Source: Thinopyrum elongatum (lineage: Eukaryota; Streptophyta; Magnoliopsida; Poales; Poaceae). From it: DNA of 64,000 nucleotides. Positions 22,301 through 33,796 of the stretch are shown here, one piece after another. The translations under genes were made by a program, and so were the position numbers. Location of the stretch: assembly GCA_011799875.1 (NCBI GenBank), contig JAAAXO010000128.1, positions 62,001 to 126,000 on the forward strand, written 5' to 3'. The first letter of the stretch is position 1, and every line of letters begins with the position of its first letter. The notes under the pieces are model-generated. The model worked only from the letters and a program-made list of their open reading frames with translations. It was not told the origin of the DNA and ran no database searches.

Positions 22301-24442
22301 AGGAGTTTCCTTGGCCTCGCTGGTTTCTATAGGCGTTTTGTGAGAGATTTCAGTACCATTGCTAGACCTCTCAACGAGCTTACAAAGAAGGATGTGCCTT
22401 TTGTTTGGGGTACCGCACAGGAAGAAGCCTTCATGGTGTTGAAAGATAAGTTAACACATGCTCCTTTACTCCAACTTCCTGATTTTAATAAGACTTTTGA
22501 GCTTGAATGTGATGCTAGTGGAATTGGATTAGGAGGTGTGTTATTACAAGATGGCAAACCTGTTGCATACTTTTCTGAAAAATTGAGTGGGCCTAGTCTG
22601 AATTATTCTACTTATGATAAGGAATTATATGCTCTTGTTCGGACTTTGGAAACATGGCAACATTATTTATGGCCCAAAGAATTTGTTATTCATTCTGATC
22701 ATGAATCTTTGAAACATATTAAAAGTCAAGCCAAACTGAACCGTAGACATGCTAAATGGGTTGAATTCATTGAGACTTTCCCTTATGTCATTAAACACAA
22801 GAAGGGTAAAGAAAATGTTATTGCTGATGCTTTGTCTCGTCGTTATACTATGCTTTCACAACTTGACTTTAAAATATTTGGTTTGGAGACCATCAAAGAT
22901 CAATATGTGCATGATGCTGAATTTAAAGATGTATTGCAGAATTGTAAAGAAGGGAGAACATGGAACAAGTTCGTCGTTAACGATGGATTTGTTTTTCGTG
23001 CTAACAAGCTATGCATTCCAGCTAGCTCTATTCGTCTTTTGTTGTTGCAGGAGGCGCATGGAGGAGGATTAATGGGACACTTTGGCGTAAAGAAGACGGA
23101 GGATGTACTTGCTACACATTTCTTTTGGCCAAAGATGAGACGGGATGTTGAGCGCTTTGTTGCTCGCTGCACTACATGTCAAAAAGCTAAGTCACGACTC
23201 AATCCTCATGGTTTATATATGCCTTTGCCTGTACCTAGTGTTCCATGGGAGGATATATCTATGGACTTTGTTTTAGGTTTACCTCGAACAAAGAAGGGAA
23301 GGGATAGCATATTTGTTGTCGTGGATAGGTTCTCGAAAATGGCACACTTTATACCATGTCATAAAAGCGATGATGCTGTTAATGTTGCTGATTTGTTCTT
23401 TCGTGAAATTATATGCTCGCATGGTGTGCCAAATACTATTGTTTCAGATCGTGATACTAAATTTCTTAGCCACTTTTGGAGATGTTTATGGGCTAAGTTG
23501 GGGACTAAACTGCTTTTTAGTACTACATGTCACCCCCAAACTGATGGACAAACTGAAGTAGTCAATAGAACATTGTCTACTATGCTTAGGGCTGTTTTGA
23601 AGAATAACAAGAAAATGTGGGAAGAATGCTTGCCTCATATTGAATTTGCTTATAATCGTTCATTGCATTCTACTACTAAGATGTGTCCTTTTGAAATTGT
23701 GTATGGTTTCCTTCCTCGTGCACCAATTGATTTGTTGCCTCTTCCATATTCGGAGAAGGTTAATTTTGATGCTAAACAACATGCTGAATTGATCTTAAAA
23801 ATGCATGAGTTAACTAAGGAAAATATTGAGCGCATGAATGCTAAATATAAACTTGCTGGAGATAAGGGTAGAAAACATGTTGTCTTTGCACCTGGAGATC
23901 TTGTTTGGTTACATTTGCGTAAGGATAGGTTTCCGGATTTGCGCAAGTCAAAGCTAATGCCACGTGCTGATGGTCCTTTTAAGGTGTTAGAGAAAATAAC
24001 TGATAATGCATACAAACTTGAGCTGCCTGCAGATTTTGGGGTTAGTCCCACTTTTAACATTGCAGATTTGAAGCCTTATTTGGGTGAGGAAAATGAGCTT
24101 CCGTCGAGGACGACTTCATTTCAAGAAGGGGAGGATGATGAGGACATCAATACCGTTGTTACACCCACAGCTCCTACTGCTACATATACTGGACCAATTA
24201 CTAGAGCTCGCGCACGCCAATTAAATTATCAGGTACTTTCGTTTCTTGGTAATGATTCTAATGTTCATGAGAATATGATGCTTCCTAAATTGGATACATT
24301 TGTATTGATTACTAATGAAGGGCCTAGCATGGACAAGAGGGATGAACACTGGAGCAGGATCAAGCATGGAGATGAAGGCGTGCGTGAAGGGATCCAGAAT
24401 GGCGTTTCTAGTGCATATTTAAGCACTTTGAAGCCTCCGTGA
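19337..24442 (+). pseudogene. gag-pol polyprotein of the A2 element, three nonsense codons
   Basis: The frame of 1702 codons begins MAGSQADETDWENM and stays in phase to a stop inside the 3' LTR. It encodes gag, a CCHC knuckle, a protease with DGGS, RT with YFDD, RNase H ([12 protein letters not shown]), integrase ([10 protein letters not shown]35..E), a GPF module ([11 protein letters not shown]) and the CR-like motif [12 protein letters not shown]. Stops at codon 275 (TAA, 20159), codon 277 (TAG, 20165) and codon 643 (TAG, 21263) replace TAT, CAG and CAG of sister copies, so gag and the protease-RT join are broken. From 21293 to the end, RT through integrase is open. The start is chosen because AACCATGG is conserved in the A copies with an intact start. 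Confidence 0.92.
24123..24135 (+). other. Polypurine tract of the complete A element
   Basis: AAGAAGGGGAGGA immediately precedes the 3' LTR and is itself translated (QEGED) because the ORF reads through it. The same tract lies at 459-471, 39709-39721 and, in the B element, 49221-49233. Confidence 0.85.
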
Positions 24443-25060
24443 TGACCTACAAGGACATGGACGAAATATACAAGATGCCCCTTCAAAAATTTTGTCCATA
24501 GCTTATTTTAGGTGCTACGCCACCTTATTTTTGGGCCAGGCCCATGTAATTTCGAAATACTTGAGTATAGGCTGTTTTTAGAGTCCGTATGTGTGGGGAA
24601 ACAAGAGATAGGGTTGGTTTCGGACCCCTCCTTCAAGGGCCACGAAATCCCCCCCCCCCTCTTCCTCCATATATACAGCCCTTAGGGCACCGTTTAGACT
24701 TTGGGTTTTGTTTAGATTAAAAGTTCGCCATAGCTGCAACTTCGCGTACTTCGTTTGTGTTCAACGACCAGACCAAGACGTCACAGAACCCCACCTTGAT
24801 CAATAAAGCTTTCATCTTATATTCGCAATATCCAGATTGCAAATCTTAGTTTCTTGCTTGTTCTTCGTTTGCTTGCAGGAGATAGACCCTCGTGGTCAGG
24901 TTGATTGTGCTCCGGCGTGGTCAATAACCTCTCGGAGTTGGTTTAGCGATTGCTAAGGCGCGACGTCCTCGCACGTTCGTAGTCGGATCGTCAAAGTCTA
25001 CTCCACCAAAAACGATAGCTATCTTCTCATCGAAAGATCGGGACACCCTCGCCTCTATCA
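24136..25060 (+). repeat. 3' LTR of the complete A element
   Basis: 925 bp. The first 307 bp encode the C-terminal ~102 codons of the polyprotein up to TGA at 24440-24442. TATA at 24670-24675, AATAAA at 24802-24807. Right TSD CATCA follows at 25061-25065. Confidence 0.92.
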
Positions 25061-26384
25061 CATCAACCCAAGAAAGCGAGTAAGAATGGAACATGGGTGA
25101 TGCAACAAAGCAAGTGATCATAGTAAACAAGTCATGCAAGCTAGTAGTGCGAAGATGCAACATACTAGACAGAATCATGGCTAGCATGTCATGGGTGCAA
25201 ATAGTGGTCATGAATAATGCACATGACATAGCACAAGCATGAAGACAAGGTATGAGCAATGTATCATCAATGTATTGGTGGGAGGCCATATGTAAATAGC
25301 AATGCGACATCATGACTCTCCCAACACAACAATCAACAATAGCATGGGGCACAAGGAAATCATGGTAATAGCAACAAGGATCTCCACCGAGCATGCAAAT
25401 ACACATGGAAGTAGTAGAATGGTGAATCATATGTAAGTGCAAGCAAGGGTCACAATTGCATGGCAAAGGCATAGAAAGAGGTATATCATGCAAAGTGAAC
25501 ATGATACCATGGGCATAAAGTAACAAGTGATATATAGCCCAAAGCCGTGTGAGAGCCAAGTAAAAGAGATGCACGTAGTCCTTGCGTGAAGGGAACGGTG
25601 GTAAGGATAGTCCACGGAATCCCAAGTCATCGTTGCTCTCAAGAGCTCCTTTCGTCAACTCATGGGATTGTGAGGTTGACGAGTGTTCATAAGTACCTAC
25701 ACAAAACAAAGGCAAAGGAAAAATTGTGTGCGCCTGGTATATGTACACATCATCCATCATGATGCATACGAGCATGTGTTGGTTAGCACAAAATATCCAA
25801 TGCTCAAATAAATGAGATGTGTGATATAGAAACATGTCATCCATCATGAGAGGTTTGTTATTATGTATAGCATAATGGAGACTAAAGTGTAATGCATCAT
25901 GAGAAATATGTAGAGCATTGTTATTCATGGAATGCATATGGTGCACGCAATTATGGGAATCATGCAAAGTATGGAATGCATCAAAATCTCTTAATATGTA
26001 TGAGGAAACTATGGGGGTCTCCTCATGAGCATTAGTGGAAACATCACATGGAGAATATTGACAACATCCAAAACAATGCATATTTGGAACAATGTGATCA
26101 TGGCATGGCATAGTAGATGAATTGCACAAATCATGCAAAGGAAACATGGCAATATCATCAGAAGAAAAACAAAGGCCAATGACCATGATCTCGTCATCTA
26201 TGCCATAAGTGCAAATGGGATTTATTTTAATGGGGCATGCATAGTTACTATGTTGAGATTGAAATGAGGCAATATGGGAGATCTCACTCATAGCATATGA
26301 CAAGTTTAATGGATTATCAAACATGACGTGACCAATAGAATTTTCACATGATATCCTATGGAGCATAGCATCACAACTAGGCAA
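25061..26384 (-). pseudogene. Large His/Asp/Cys-rich ORF of the third-family element (upstream part)
   Basis: On the minus strand an open frame starts MPSCDAMLHRISCEN at 26384 and stays open for ~440 codons to the A insertion (…SYSLSWVD). It then resumes in phase at 17284 on the other side of the inserted element. His, Asp, Met, Cys and Ser dominate, with many HDxxH and CxxxH patterns but no defined zinc-finger spacing. No protease, RT, RNase H or integrase motif is present. It occupies the place of pol in a non-autonomous element. The function is unknown. Confidence 0.6.
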
Positions 26385-26409
26385 TTCAACATGCTCATCA
26401 TCATATTCA

Positions 26410-27217
26410 TCATAAAATAGGTGGCATATCTAAGCATGTAGAAGACATAGTATGTGACGAAACTATAAGATGATCATCATCATGCAAGCAATCATTTGTA
26501 AGATAGTCCACTAGTGGGACAAGTGAAGTACCATCACCTATGTTACCTTTAGAGCATCGCTCATGTGTTGTAGGTGAGGTGTCGAAGACCAAATCATTGT
26601 CATCTTCATCTTGATGGAACCATGTGGGGGTGCATCATCGTCCACCATGGCCGTCGTCGTCTCCATTGGAGGTATGGACTCATCAAGGATAGGCATGTCG
26701 TCATGTAGGAGACCTAGCACCAAAAAGGAAAACACACTCGGAGTAGAGGCACACTCGGAGTAGAGGGTAAGTCGTTAGAAATCATAGTGGCCTCACATGC
26801 CGTGTCAACTACCTCACTCACTAAGTGTTGTGGCTCACTCACTCCCTCTTGGATGCTCTCACTCATATGGTTGGTGGAGTCACTCAAATGGCTCTCAACC
26901 TCACATAGGATGTGTGGCATGCTCTCATGTGTGGGGCTAGTGGTGGTCACACTCATCCTCTCATAGGAAATGCACTCAATGTCACATATGGTGGAGTCAC
27001 TCATGTCACTCATGTGGTGGTGGCTCTCCTCACATGGCAACTGGGGCATCTCTTTATATGTGGGTGTCGGAGAGATGTTGGTGCAAATGTCTCCATGCTC
27101 AACTCCATTCGCCGCCTTGGTTGAAGGGATAGTCCCATGCTCAACCTCCTCATCCATAACACCTCCAAAGATGAATGTCGTAGGAAGTGGCAAATCATCA
27201 CTCTCCTCCGAGACCAA
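26410..27217 (-). pseudogene. Frame-broken middle ORF of the third-family element
   Basis: A 167-codon frame (27217-26714, starting MVSEESDDLPLPTTF) is rich in Ser, Glu, His and Met and contains repeated HMS(D/E)S segments. Shorter frames at 26735-26538 and 26592-26410 follow in other phases. Composition and position suggest one former ORF now broken by indels between the 5' ORF and the large 3' ORF. No family motif was recognised. Confidence 0.45.
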
Positions 27218-27227
27218 AGAGAAGGTC

Positions 27228-28190
27228 TCATGTGCGGTCTCGTAGCTTGACTCGGAGTATCAGTCCAATATGGGCGCCGTCTTGATGTTGTAGAAGAGGT
27301 TCGCGCTCGTCGCCGTGGTCGAAGGGGATGGCCCTAGCCCGACCGTCATGTCGCCGTCTTGTTATAGGAGGCCCATATGATGTGGCACCTCGTAGCTCGT
27401 CTCCATGACCGAAGGGAATTTTCCATGCTCGGCCATCTTCCTTAAGGGGCTTCCGAAGATGGAAGTGTCGTCCTCGCTTGTAGGTGGTCGCCTTGTTGTT
27501 GAAGATGTCGATGTAGGCGAACTCATGGAAAGTAGGCGAAGATGCCTTGATAGCACTTGGAGAAGATGCCGAAGTGGAGGTAGTAGCCGTAGCTTCCTTT
27601 TGGTGGTGCTTGTCTCGCGGTCTTCTCTTGTGCTCATGAAGGTTGGCCGTAGCTTGATGTAGAGCTTGTTGGGACTTGTAGGTAGGCGCATCTCGAGCAT
27701 CTTCATGTTGATGGTGTCGTTGTCGTACTTGAGCTCGTAGTAGATGTCGTTCGTCGTCGTCGTGCACTTGTTGCTTGGAGGTGACTTGCCCTTCATGACG
27801 ATGTGGATCACGAATATGATGATGGTCGCCATGTAGATGTGGACGTGGACGACTTGCGCTTGCATCGCATGGGCGATCCGAAGATGATTGACTTGCTCGC
27901 CGTCGCCTTGAGGATGATGAAGGGGAAGAACGGTTAATCAACAAGGTCCGAATCTCCTCCATCCTTGCATCTTCCTCCTTCTTTTGTGTGGAGAGCTTGT
28001 GGTCGAGGTAGTCTCTTGTACGTAGCTCGGAGTGTCGCATGTCGATGGCGAGGTTGTCAATGCGCTCTCGCAATCTTGATTGTGCGCCTTGCATTTGTCG
28101 TTGTAGATCAAAGATTGACGATTTGGTGATGTAGTTGTTCGCGCCGTCGTTGTTGTCGAAGACCGGAGATGAAATGCCTTGCCTATCCAT
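27228..28190 (-). CDS. Putative gag-like 5' ORF of the third-family element
   Basis: The minus-strand frame from MDRQGISSPVFDNND (28190) runs 320 codons. The N-terminus has a coiled-coil-like stretch (LQRQMQGAQSRLRERIDNLAID, then KEEDARMEEIRTLL). It is followed by a Ser/Arg-rich region and a very basic His/Arg-rich section that could bind nucleic acid. No CCHC knuckle or standard gag core was found. As the first long ORF after the leader it holds the position of gag. An upstream in-frame ATG at 28271 would add 27 residues; I prefer 28190 because the added part looks like translated leader. Confidence 0.5.
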   Translation of the reverse strand: MDRQGISSPVFDNNDGANNYITKSSIFDLQRQMQGAQSRLRERIDNLAIDMRHSELRTRDYLDHKLSTQKKEEDARMEEIRTLLINRSSPSSSSRRRRASQSSSDRPCDASASRPRPHLHGDHHHIRDPHRHEGQVTSKQQVHDDDERHLLRAQVRQRHHQHEDARDAPTYKSQQALHQATANLHEHKRRPRDKHHQKEATATTSTSASSPSAIKASSPTFHEFAYIDIFNNKATTYKRGRHFHLRKPLKEDGRAWKIPFGHGDELRGATSYGPPITRRRHDGRARAIPFDHGDEREPLLQHQDGAHIGLILRVKLRDRT

Positions 28191-29582
28191 CACAAGACTC
28201 GAGCAAATATGAGTGGAAGAAAGGAGAGAACTATTCCAAATGTACCTTGACCGATGTTGAAAATGGATCAATGATCACTCAATGATGTAACAAGGAAATA
28301 GTACAATTTGTACCGATCTCGTCAATTTCTCACACCTACACAAGTAAGGCTTATGGTGGAGCTCGGTGAGGATAGTGGCACAAAAATTTGATGCAAAATG
28401 TTAGCAAGTGTCAATAATGTTGAAAGAGATTCACAAATTCGCAAGTGAAACAAGTAGACCAATAGCAAAGAATGGCACATGGAAACACACACACGGATAG
28501 ATAAATGGGGTCGTGCAACCAAGGAATGAGCACAAAATGTGGAATCCACGGAAAACGCTCATATTGCACAACTCAAGAGAGACGCTAGCACGATTGCTCA
28601 ATAGGCGGATACGACACTTGTGCACAACCTATAAGATGCAAAATGGATAAACTTTCTATCCCAAGTATGCTATGTATGTATGGTTCCCAGTGTTTCTTCT
28701 CAAGATGATCTTATATGCAATGTGGTATGATGCTATGGCTATTGCTTACAAGCTTCTTTGCTCTTTCTCTTTTGCTTAAAAGCTTTTTTTTGTATGGCCA
28801 CTTTGCGAAATGCACAAACCAAGATAGCAATTGTGTATATGCGGGAACAAACTTGTGGCACACGAGATGATATGATGATACCAAGATGATATGGTATGTA
28901 TGCAATGGAAGGTGTAGATCAAAGATCACTAATGTGCACAAGTAACGTTGCTGGCAATACTCAAATGGCTAGTCTCGATAGGCAAGTAACGCAAAATGGG
29001 CTAGGGGTTATCAATGTAATTGCAAGGAGAATGTACAATGATGTCGTCGAGGTTACCGTCCGTTGCGATGATGAGTGGCGGTGTTCTTGATGTAGAACCG
29101 TTCCTAATTAGCCGAAACACCTTAGGAAACAGAAAAACCGTGAACTCAAAATGTCAAATGTCAAATGTCAAAATGGTGGTAGCGGGAATGTGGTGGTGGT
29201 TTTGCCGAAGCTCAATGGTATTGCGGAAATGCAATGATGGGTTATGCAAGTCAATGTTGAAGTGACCGTCCCTAAGTAGCCGAAACACCTTAGGAGACAC
29301 AAGCCACAACTCAAACAAGCTCAAACAAAATTGGGTTAAGTTGGGGTGGTGGAAGTGTATGGTGGGCACGCCTATGCGGAAGATATGGTGGTGGTTGATG
29401 AAGAAGTAACCGTCCCTAAGTAGCCGAAACACCTTAGGAGATTCAAATCACTACTCAAGCAACCACAAATGCAATGGGGATCAAAATGGGTTAGGTTGCG
29501 GAAGTCGGTGGTGGTAATGTGTATGATATGGTGGAAGGCCTAGGCAAAGATGCCAAAGTTCCAAAACTTTGATGGGGTCAAA
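28191..29582 (-). other. Leader of the third-family element with ~150-bp tandem repeats
   Basis: About 1.4 kb with only short frames. Three degenerate units share AAGTAGCCGAAACACCTTAGGA (about 29104, 29274 and 29417), spaced ~170 and ~143 bp, each followed by GTGGTGG-rich sequence. A short TCAAATG microsatellite lies at about 29150-29172. The block ends at the TCAAA target site. Confidence 0.65.
29578..29582 (+). repeat. Target-site duplication TCAAA (left copy)
   Basis: TCAAA precedes the LTR at 29583 and recurs at 40644-40648 after the LTR ending at 40643. The flanking DNA on both sides belongs to the third-family element. Confidence 0.85.
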
Positions 29583-30494
29583 TGATGAGGACATCAATAC
29601 CATTGTTACACCCACAACCCCTGCTTCTATACATACTGGACCAATTACTAGAGCTCACGCACGCCAATTAAAATATCAGGTACTTTCGTTTCTTGGTAAT
29701 GATTCTAAAGTTCATGAGAATATGATGCTGCCTAAATTGGATACATTTGTTTTGCTTACAAATGAAGGGCCTAGCTTGGACAAGAAAGAGGAACCTTGGA
29801 GCAAGTTCAAGCATGGAGATGATGGCATGCACAAGGGAACAAGAACGGAGTTACAAGTGATGATTTCAGGACTTTGAAGCCACCATAATGAGTGCAGGAA
29901 GCCTTGGACGAAATATACAAGATGTCACTTCATAAATTTCGTCCAGAGGCTATTATAGGTGCTGCGTCACCTTATTATTGGGCCAGGCCCATGTAATTTC
30001 GAAATACTTGAGTATAGGCTGTTTTTAGAGTCCGTATGTGTGGGGAAACAAGAGATAGGGTTGGTTTCGGACCCCTCCTTCAAGGGCCACGAAATCCCCT
30101 CCTCTTCCTCCATATATACAGCCCTTAGGGCACCGTTTAGACTTTGGGATTTGTTTAGATTAAAAGTTAGCCATTGCAACTTCGTGTACTTCGTTTGTGT
30201 CCAACGACCAGACCAAGACCGCTTTCGGATCGCCACCTCTATCAATACTTCATCTATATTCGCAATATTCAGATTGCATTATCATATTCTTGCTTGTTCT
30301 TCGATTGCGTGCAGGAATAGACCTTAGTGGTCAGGCTGATCGTGCTTTCAGTATCGTCAGTAACCTCGGGAGATTGGTTTAGCGATTGCTAAGGCGCAAC
30401 GTCGTGCACGTTTGTAGTCGGATCGTCAAAGTCGACTCCACCAAATCGATAGCTATCATCTCATCGAAAGATTGGGACACCCCCGCCTCTATCA
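29583..30494 (+). repeat. Hybrid LTR: A-type U3 joined to B-type R-U5
   Basis: 912 bp. It begins like A (GACATCAATACC, CR-motif frame, TCCATATATACAG promoter) and changes to B after CTTTGGG (ATTTGTTTAG, then TTAGCCATTGCAACTTCGTG). It ends with B U5 (ACCAAATCGATAGC, CCCCGCCTCTATCA) and lacks the A-type AATAAA. It is the reciprocal of the hybrid at 6228-7219. A one-base loss near 29837 shifts the in-LTR reading frame. Confidence 0.88.
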
Positions 30495-30496
30495 AG

Positions 30497-30509
30497 TGGT
30501 ATCAGAGCC
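30497..30509 (+). other. Primer-binding site with extended match
   Basis: TGGTATCAGAGCC complements 13 nt of initiator tRNA-Met, longer than in other A (TGGTATCAGATT) or B (TGGTATCAGTTT) copies. About ten bases later the sequence turns into inverted pol. Confidence 0.8.
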
Positions 30510-30514
30510 CGGGA

Positions 30515-32874
30515 CAACAAAAGACGAACGGAGCTAGCTGGAATGCATAGCTTGTTAGCACGAAACACAAATCCATCGTTAACGACGAACTTGTTCCATG
30601 TTCTCCCTTTCTTACAATTCTGCAATACATCTTTAAATTCAGCATCATGCACATATTGATCTTTGATGGTCTCCAAACCAAATATTTTAAAGTCAAGTTG
30701 TGAAAGCATAGTATAACGACGAGACAATGCATCAGCAATAACATTTTCTTTACCCTTCTTGTGTTTAATGACATAAGGGAAAGTCTCAATAAATTCAACC
30801 CATTTAGCATGTCTACGGTTCAGTTTTGCTTGACTTTTAATGTGTTTCAAAGATTCATGATCAGAATGTATAACAAATTCTTTGGGCCATAAATAATGTT
30901 TCCATGTTTCTAAGGTCCGAACAAGAGCATATAATTCTTTATCATAAGTAGAATAGTTCAGACTAGGCCCACTCAATTTTTCAGAAAAGTATGCAACAGG
31001 TTTGCCATCTTGTAATAAAACACCTCCTAATCCAATTCCACTAGCATCACATTCAAGCTCAAAAGTCTTATTAAAATCAGGAAGTTGGAGTAAAGGAGCA
31101 TGTGTCAACTTATCTTTCAATACCGTGAAGGCTTCTTCCTGTGAGGTACCCCAAACAAAAGGCACATCCTTCTTTGTAAGCTCATTGAGAGGTGCAGCAA
31201 TGGTGCTGAAATCTCTCACAAAACGCCTATAGAAACCAGCGAGTCCAAGAAAACTCCTCACTTGAGTGACCGTTTTGGGCTGTGGCCAACTCTCAACAGC
31301 TTCAATCTTGGCTTTATCAACTTCAATTCCCTGTGGAGTAACAACATAGCCAAGAAAAGATACTCGGTCGGTGCAAAAGGTGCACTTCCCAAGGTTACCA
31401 AACAAACGTGCATCACGTAAAGCAATAAAAACAGCACGTAAATGTTCCAAATGTTCCTCCAAAGATCTGCTATAAATCAATATATCATCAAAGTAGACTA
31501 CCACAAATCGTCCAATGAAAGCACGTAAAACTTCGTTCATTAATCTCATGAAAGTACTAGGTGCATTAGTTAACCCAAAAGGCATGACTAACCACTCATA
31601 TAATCTAAACTTTGTTTTAAATGCTGTTTTCCATTCATCCCCCAATTTCATACGAATTTGATGGTATCCACTACGCAAATCAACTTTGGAGAATATTGTA
31701 GAGCCACTCAATTCATCAAGCATATCATCTAGCCTAGGAATAGGATGACGATAACGAATAGTAATATTATTAATGCCTCTACAATCAACACACATACGCG
31801 ACGTACCATCCTTTTTTGGCACTAGTATAATAGGAACAGCACAAGGACTAAGAGATTCGCGTATATAACCTTTGTCGAGCAACTCCTGTACTTGACGCAT
31901 AATCTCCTTCGTCTCCTCTGGATTGGTACGGTATGGCGCACTGTTTGGCAACGAAGCACCGGGAATTAAGTCAATCTGATGCTCAATCCCGTGAATAGGT
32001 GGTAATCCCGGTGGCACGTCTTGTGGAAAGACGTCAGCGAACTCCTGCAAAATGTTAGTGACCGCAGGAGGCAAAGAGGAAGGCACGTCCTCGAATGAAA
32101 ATAACGCCTCTTTGCACACAAAAGCATAGCAAACAGAATTGCTGAAATCTAGATCATCAATATCAGATTTGGTGGCAAGTAAGCATGCACTTTTCAATTT
32201 AATTTCAGAAGCAACACTAGATGGTTTATTATTAGGCTTCATTTGTTGCTCAAATTCTTTTGCCACAATCTGATTTTCACTCTTATTTTTCTCATGCTTT
32301 GCTTTACTAGCTCTATTAATATCATCTTTCAAAATAGAATCAGGAGTCATAGGAAGCAAAGTAATATGTTTATCCTTATGAACAAGAGTATACTGATTGT
32401 TTCTACCATGGTGTACAGAATTTTTATCAAATTGCCATGGTCTACCAAGTAATAATGAACATGCTTGCATGGGTACCACATCACAATCAACATAATCAGC
32501 ATATGTAGAGATACTAAAATGCACACGAACAGTACGTGTTACCTTAACCTTGCCGCTGTTGTTGAACCATTGGATATAGTAAGGATGTGGATGTGGTCTT
32601 GTGGTGAGAGATAGCTTCTCCACCATCTCCATGCTAGCCAAGTTGTTGCAGCTCCCTCCATCTATGATGACGCGAACAGAACGTTCCTTCACAACTCCCT
32701 TTGTATGGAACAAATTATGCCTCTGATTTTGCTCAGCTTGTGTGACCTGCACACTCAAAACACGTTGAGCAACTAAACATTCATACCTGTCAGCGTCTTC
32801 AGGAGCCATGTATTGCGTCTCATGATCAGAATCATCTCCACCGTGTTCTTCACTTGTAATAAGAGCCAAAGTCT
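30515..32874 (-). pseudogene. Inverted A-family fragment, end of gag to integrase N-terminus
   Basis: Read on the minus strand it is open from [13 protein letters not shown] (after the CCHC knuckle) through protease DGGS, RT YFDD, RNase H and tether to the integrase N-terminal region ([12 protein letters not shown]). It aligns without net length change to 36271-38630 of the adjacent full element and shares its unusual residues ([36 protein letters not shown]). One end abuts the LTR start at 32875 exactly; the other joins sequence just after a PBS. It lacks a start, gag core and most of integrase. Confidence 0.88.
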
Positions 32875-33796
32875 TGATGAGGACATCAATACCATTGTTA
32901 CACCCACAGCCCCTGCTTCTATACATACTGGACCAATTACTAGAGCTTGCGCACGTCAATTAAAATATCAGGTACTTTCGTTTCTTGGTAATGATTCTAA
33001 AGTTCATGAGAATATGATGCTGCCTAAATTGGATACATTTGTTTTGCTTACAAATGAAGGGCCTAGCTTGGACAAGAAAGAGGAACCTTGGAGCAAGTTC
33101 AAGCATGGAGATGATGGCATGCACAAGGGGAACAAGAACGGAGTTACAAGTGATGATTTCAGGACTTTGAAGCCACCATAATGAGTGCAGGAAGCCTTGG
33201 ACGAAATATACAAGATGTCACTTCATAAATTTCGTCCAGAGGCTATTATAGGTGCTGCGTCACCTTATTATTGGGCCAGGCCCATGTAATTTCGAAATAC
33301 TTGAGTATAGGCTGTTTTTAGAGTCCGTATGTGTGGGGAAACAAGAGATCGGGTTGGTTTCGGACCCCTCCTTCAAGGGCCACGAAATCCCCTCCTCTTC
33401 CTCCATATATACAGCCCTTAGGGCACCGTTTAGACTTTGGGTTTTGTTTAGATTAAAAGTTCGCCATAGCTGCAACTTCGCGTACTTCGTTTGTGTTCAA
33501 CGACCAGACCAAGACGTCACAGAACCCCACCTTGATCAATAAAGCTTTCATCTTATATTCGCAATATCCAGATTGCAAATCTTAGTTTCTTGCTTGTTCT
33601 TCGTTTGCTTGCAGGAGATAGACCCTTGTGGTCAGGTTGATTGTGCTCCGGCGTGGTCAATAACCTCTAGGAGTTGGTTTAGCGATTGCTAAGGCGCGAC
33701 GTCCTCGCACGTTCGTAGTCGGATCGTCAAAGTCTACTCCACCAAAAACGATAGCTATCATCTCATCGAAAGATCGGGACACCCTCGCCTCTATCA
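32875..33796 (+). repeat. 5' LTR of the nearly intact A1 element
   Basis: 922 bp, TGATGAGG to CTCTATCA, followed by PBS (33799-33808). TATA 33406-33411, AATAAA 33538-33543. The left flank AGTCT is inverted pol and does not match the right flank TCAAA of the downstream LTR. Confidence 0.92.

Larger units (their letters stand above)
17285..25060 (+). mobile_element. Complete A-family CRM-type Ty3/gypsy retrotransposon (7776 bp)
   Basis: Two LTRs (924 and 925 bp), PBS, leader, one gag-pol frame, PPT and matching 5-bp TSDs (CATCA) define a full insertion. The two LTRs differ at roughly ten positions by eye, about 1%, which suggests insertion within the last few hundred thousand years at usual grass rates (an estimate). 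The polyprotein has three nonsense codons. The missing chromodomain, the CR-like motif in the 3' LTR and the nested setting match the CRM clade of centromeric retrotransposons. It belongs to subtype A2 (gag KQLH, QVQDV, GIEKTF). Confidence 0.93.

Noticed and set aside
16067..26384. His/Asp/Cys-rich ORFs as zinc-finger or metal-binding host proteins
   Set aside because: No regular finger spacing was found and both lie inside one LTR element between its LTRs, so they are element ORFs.
29100..29450. CRISPR-like or satellite array
   Set aside because: Only three degenerate units with irregular spacing in a retroelement leader; no spacers or cas genes, and the organism is a plant.
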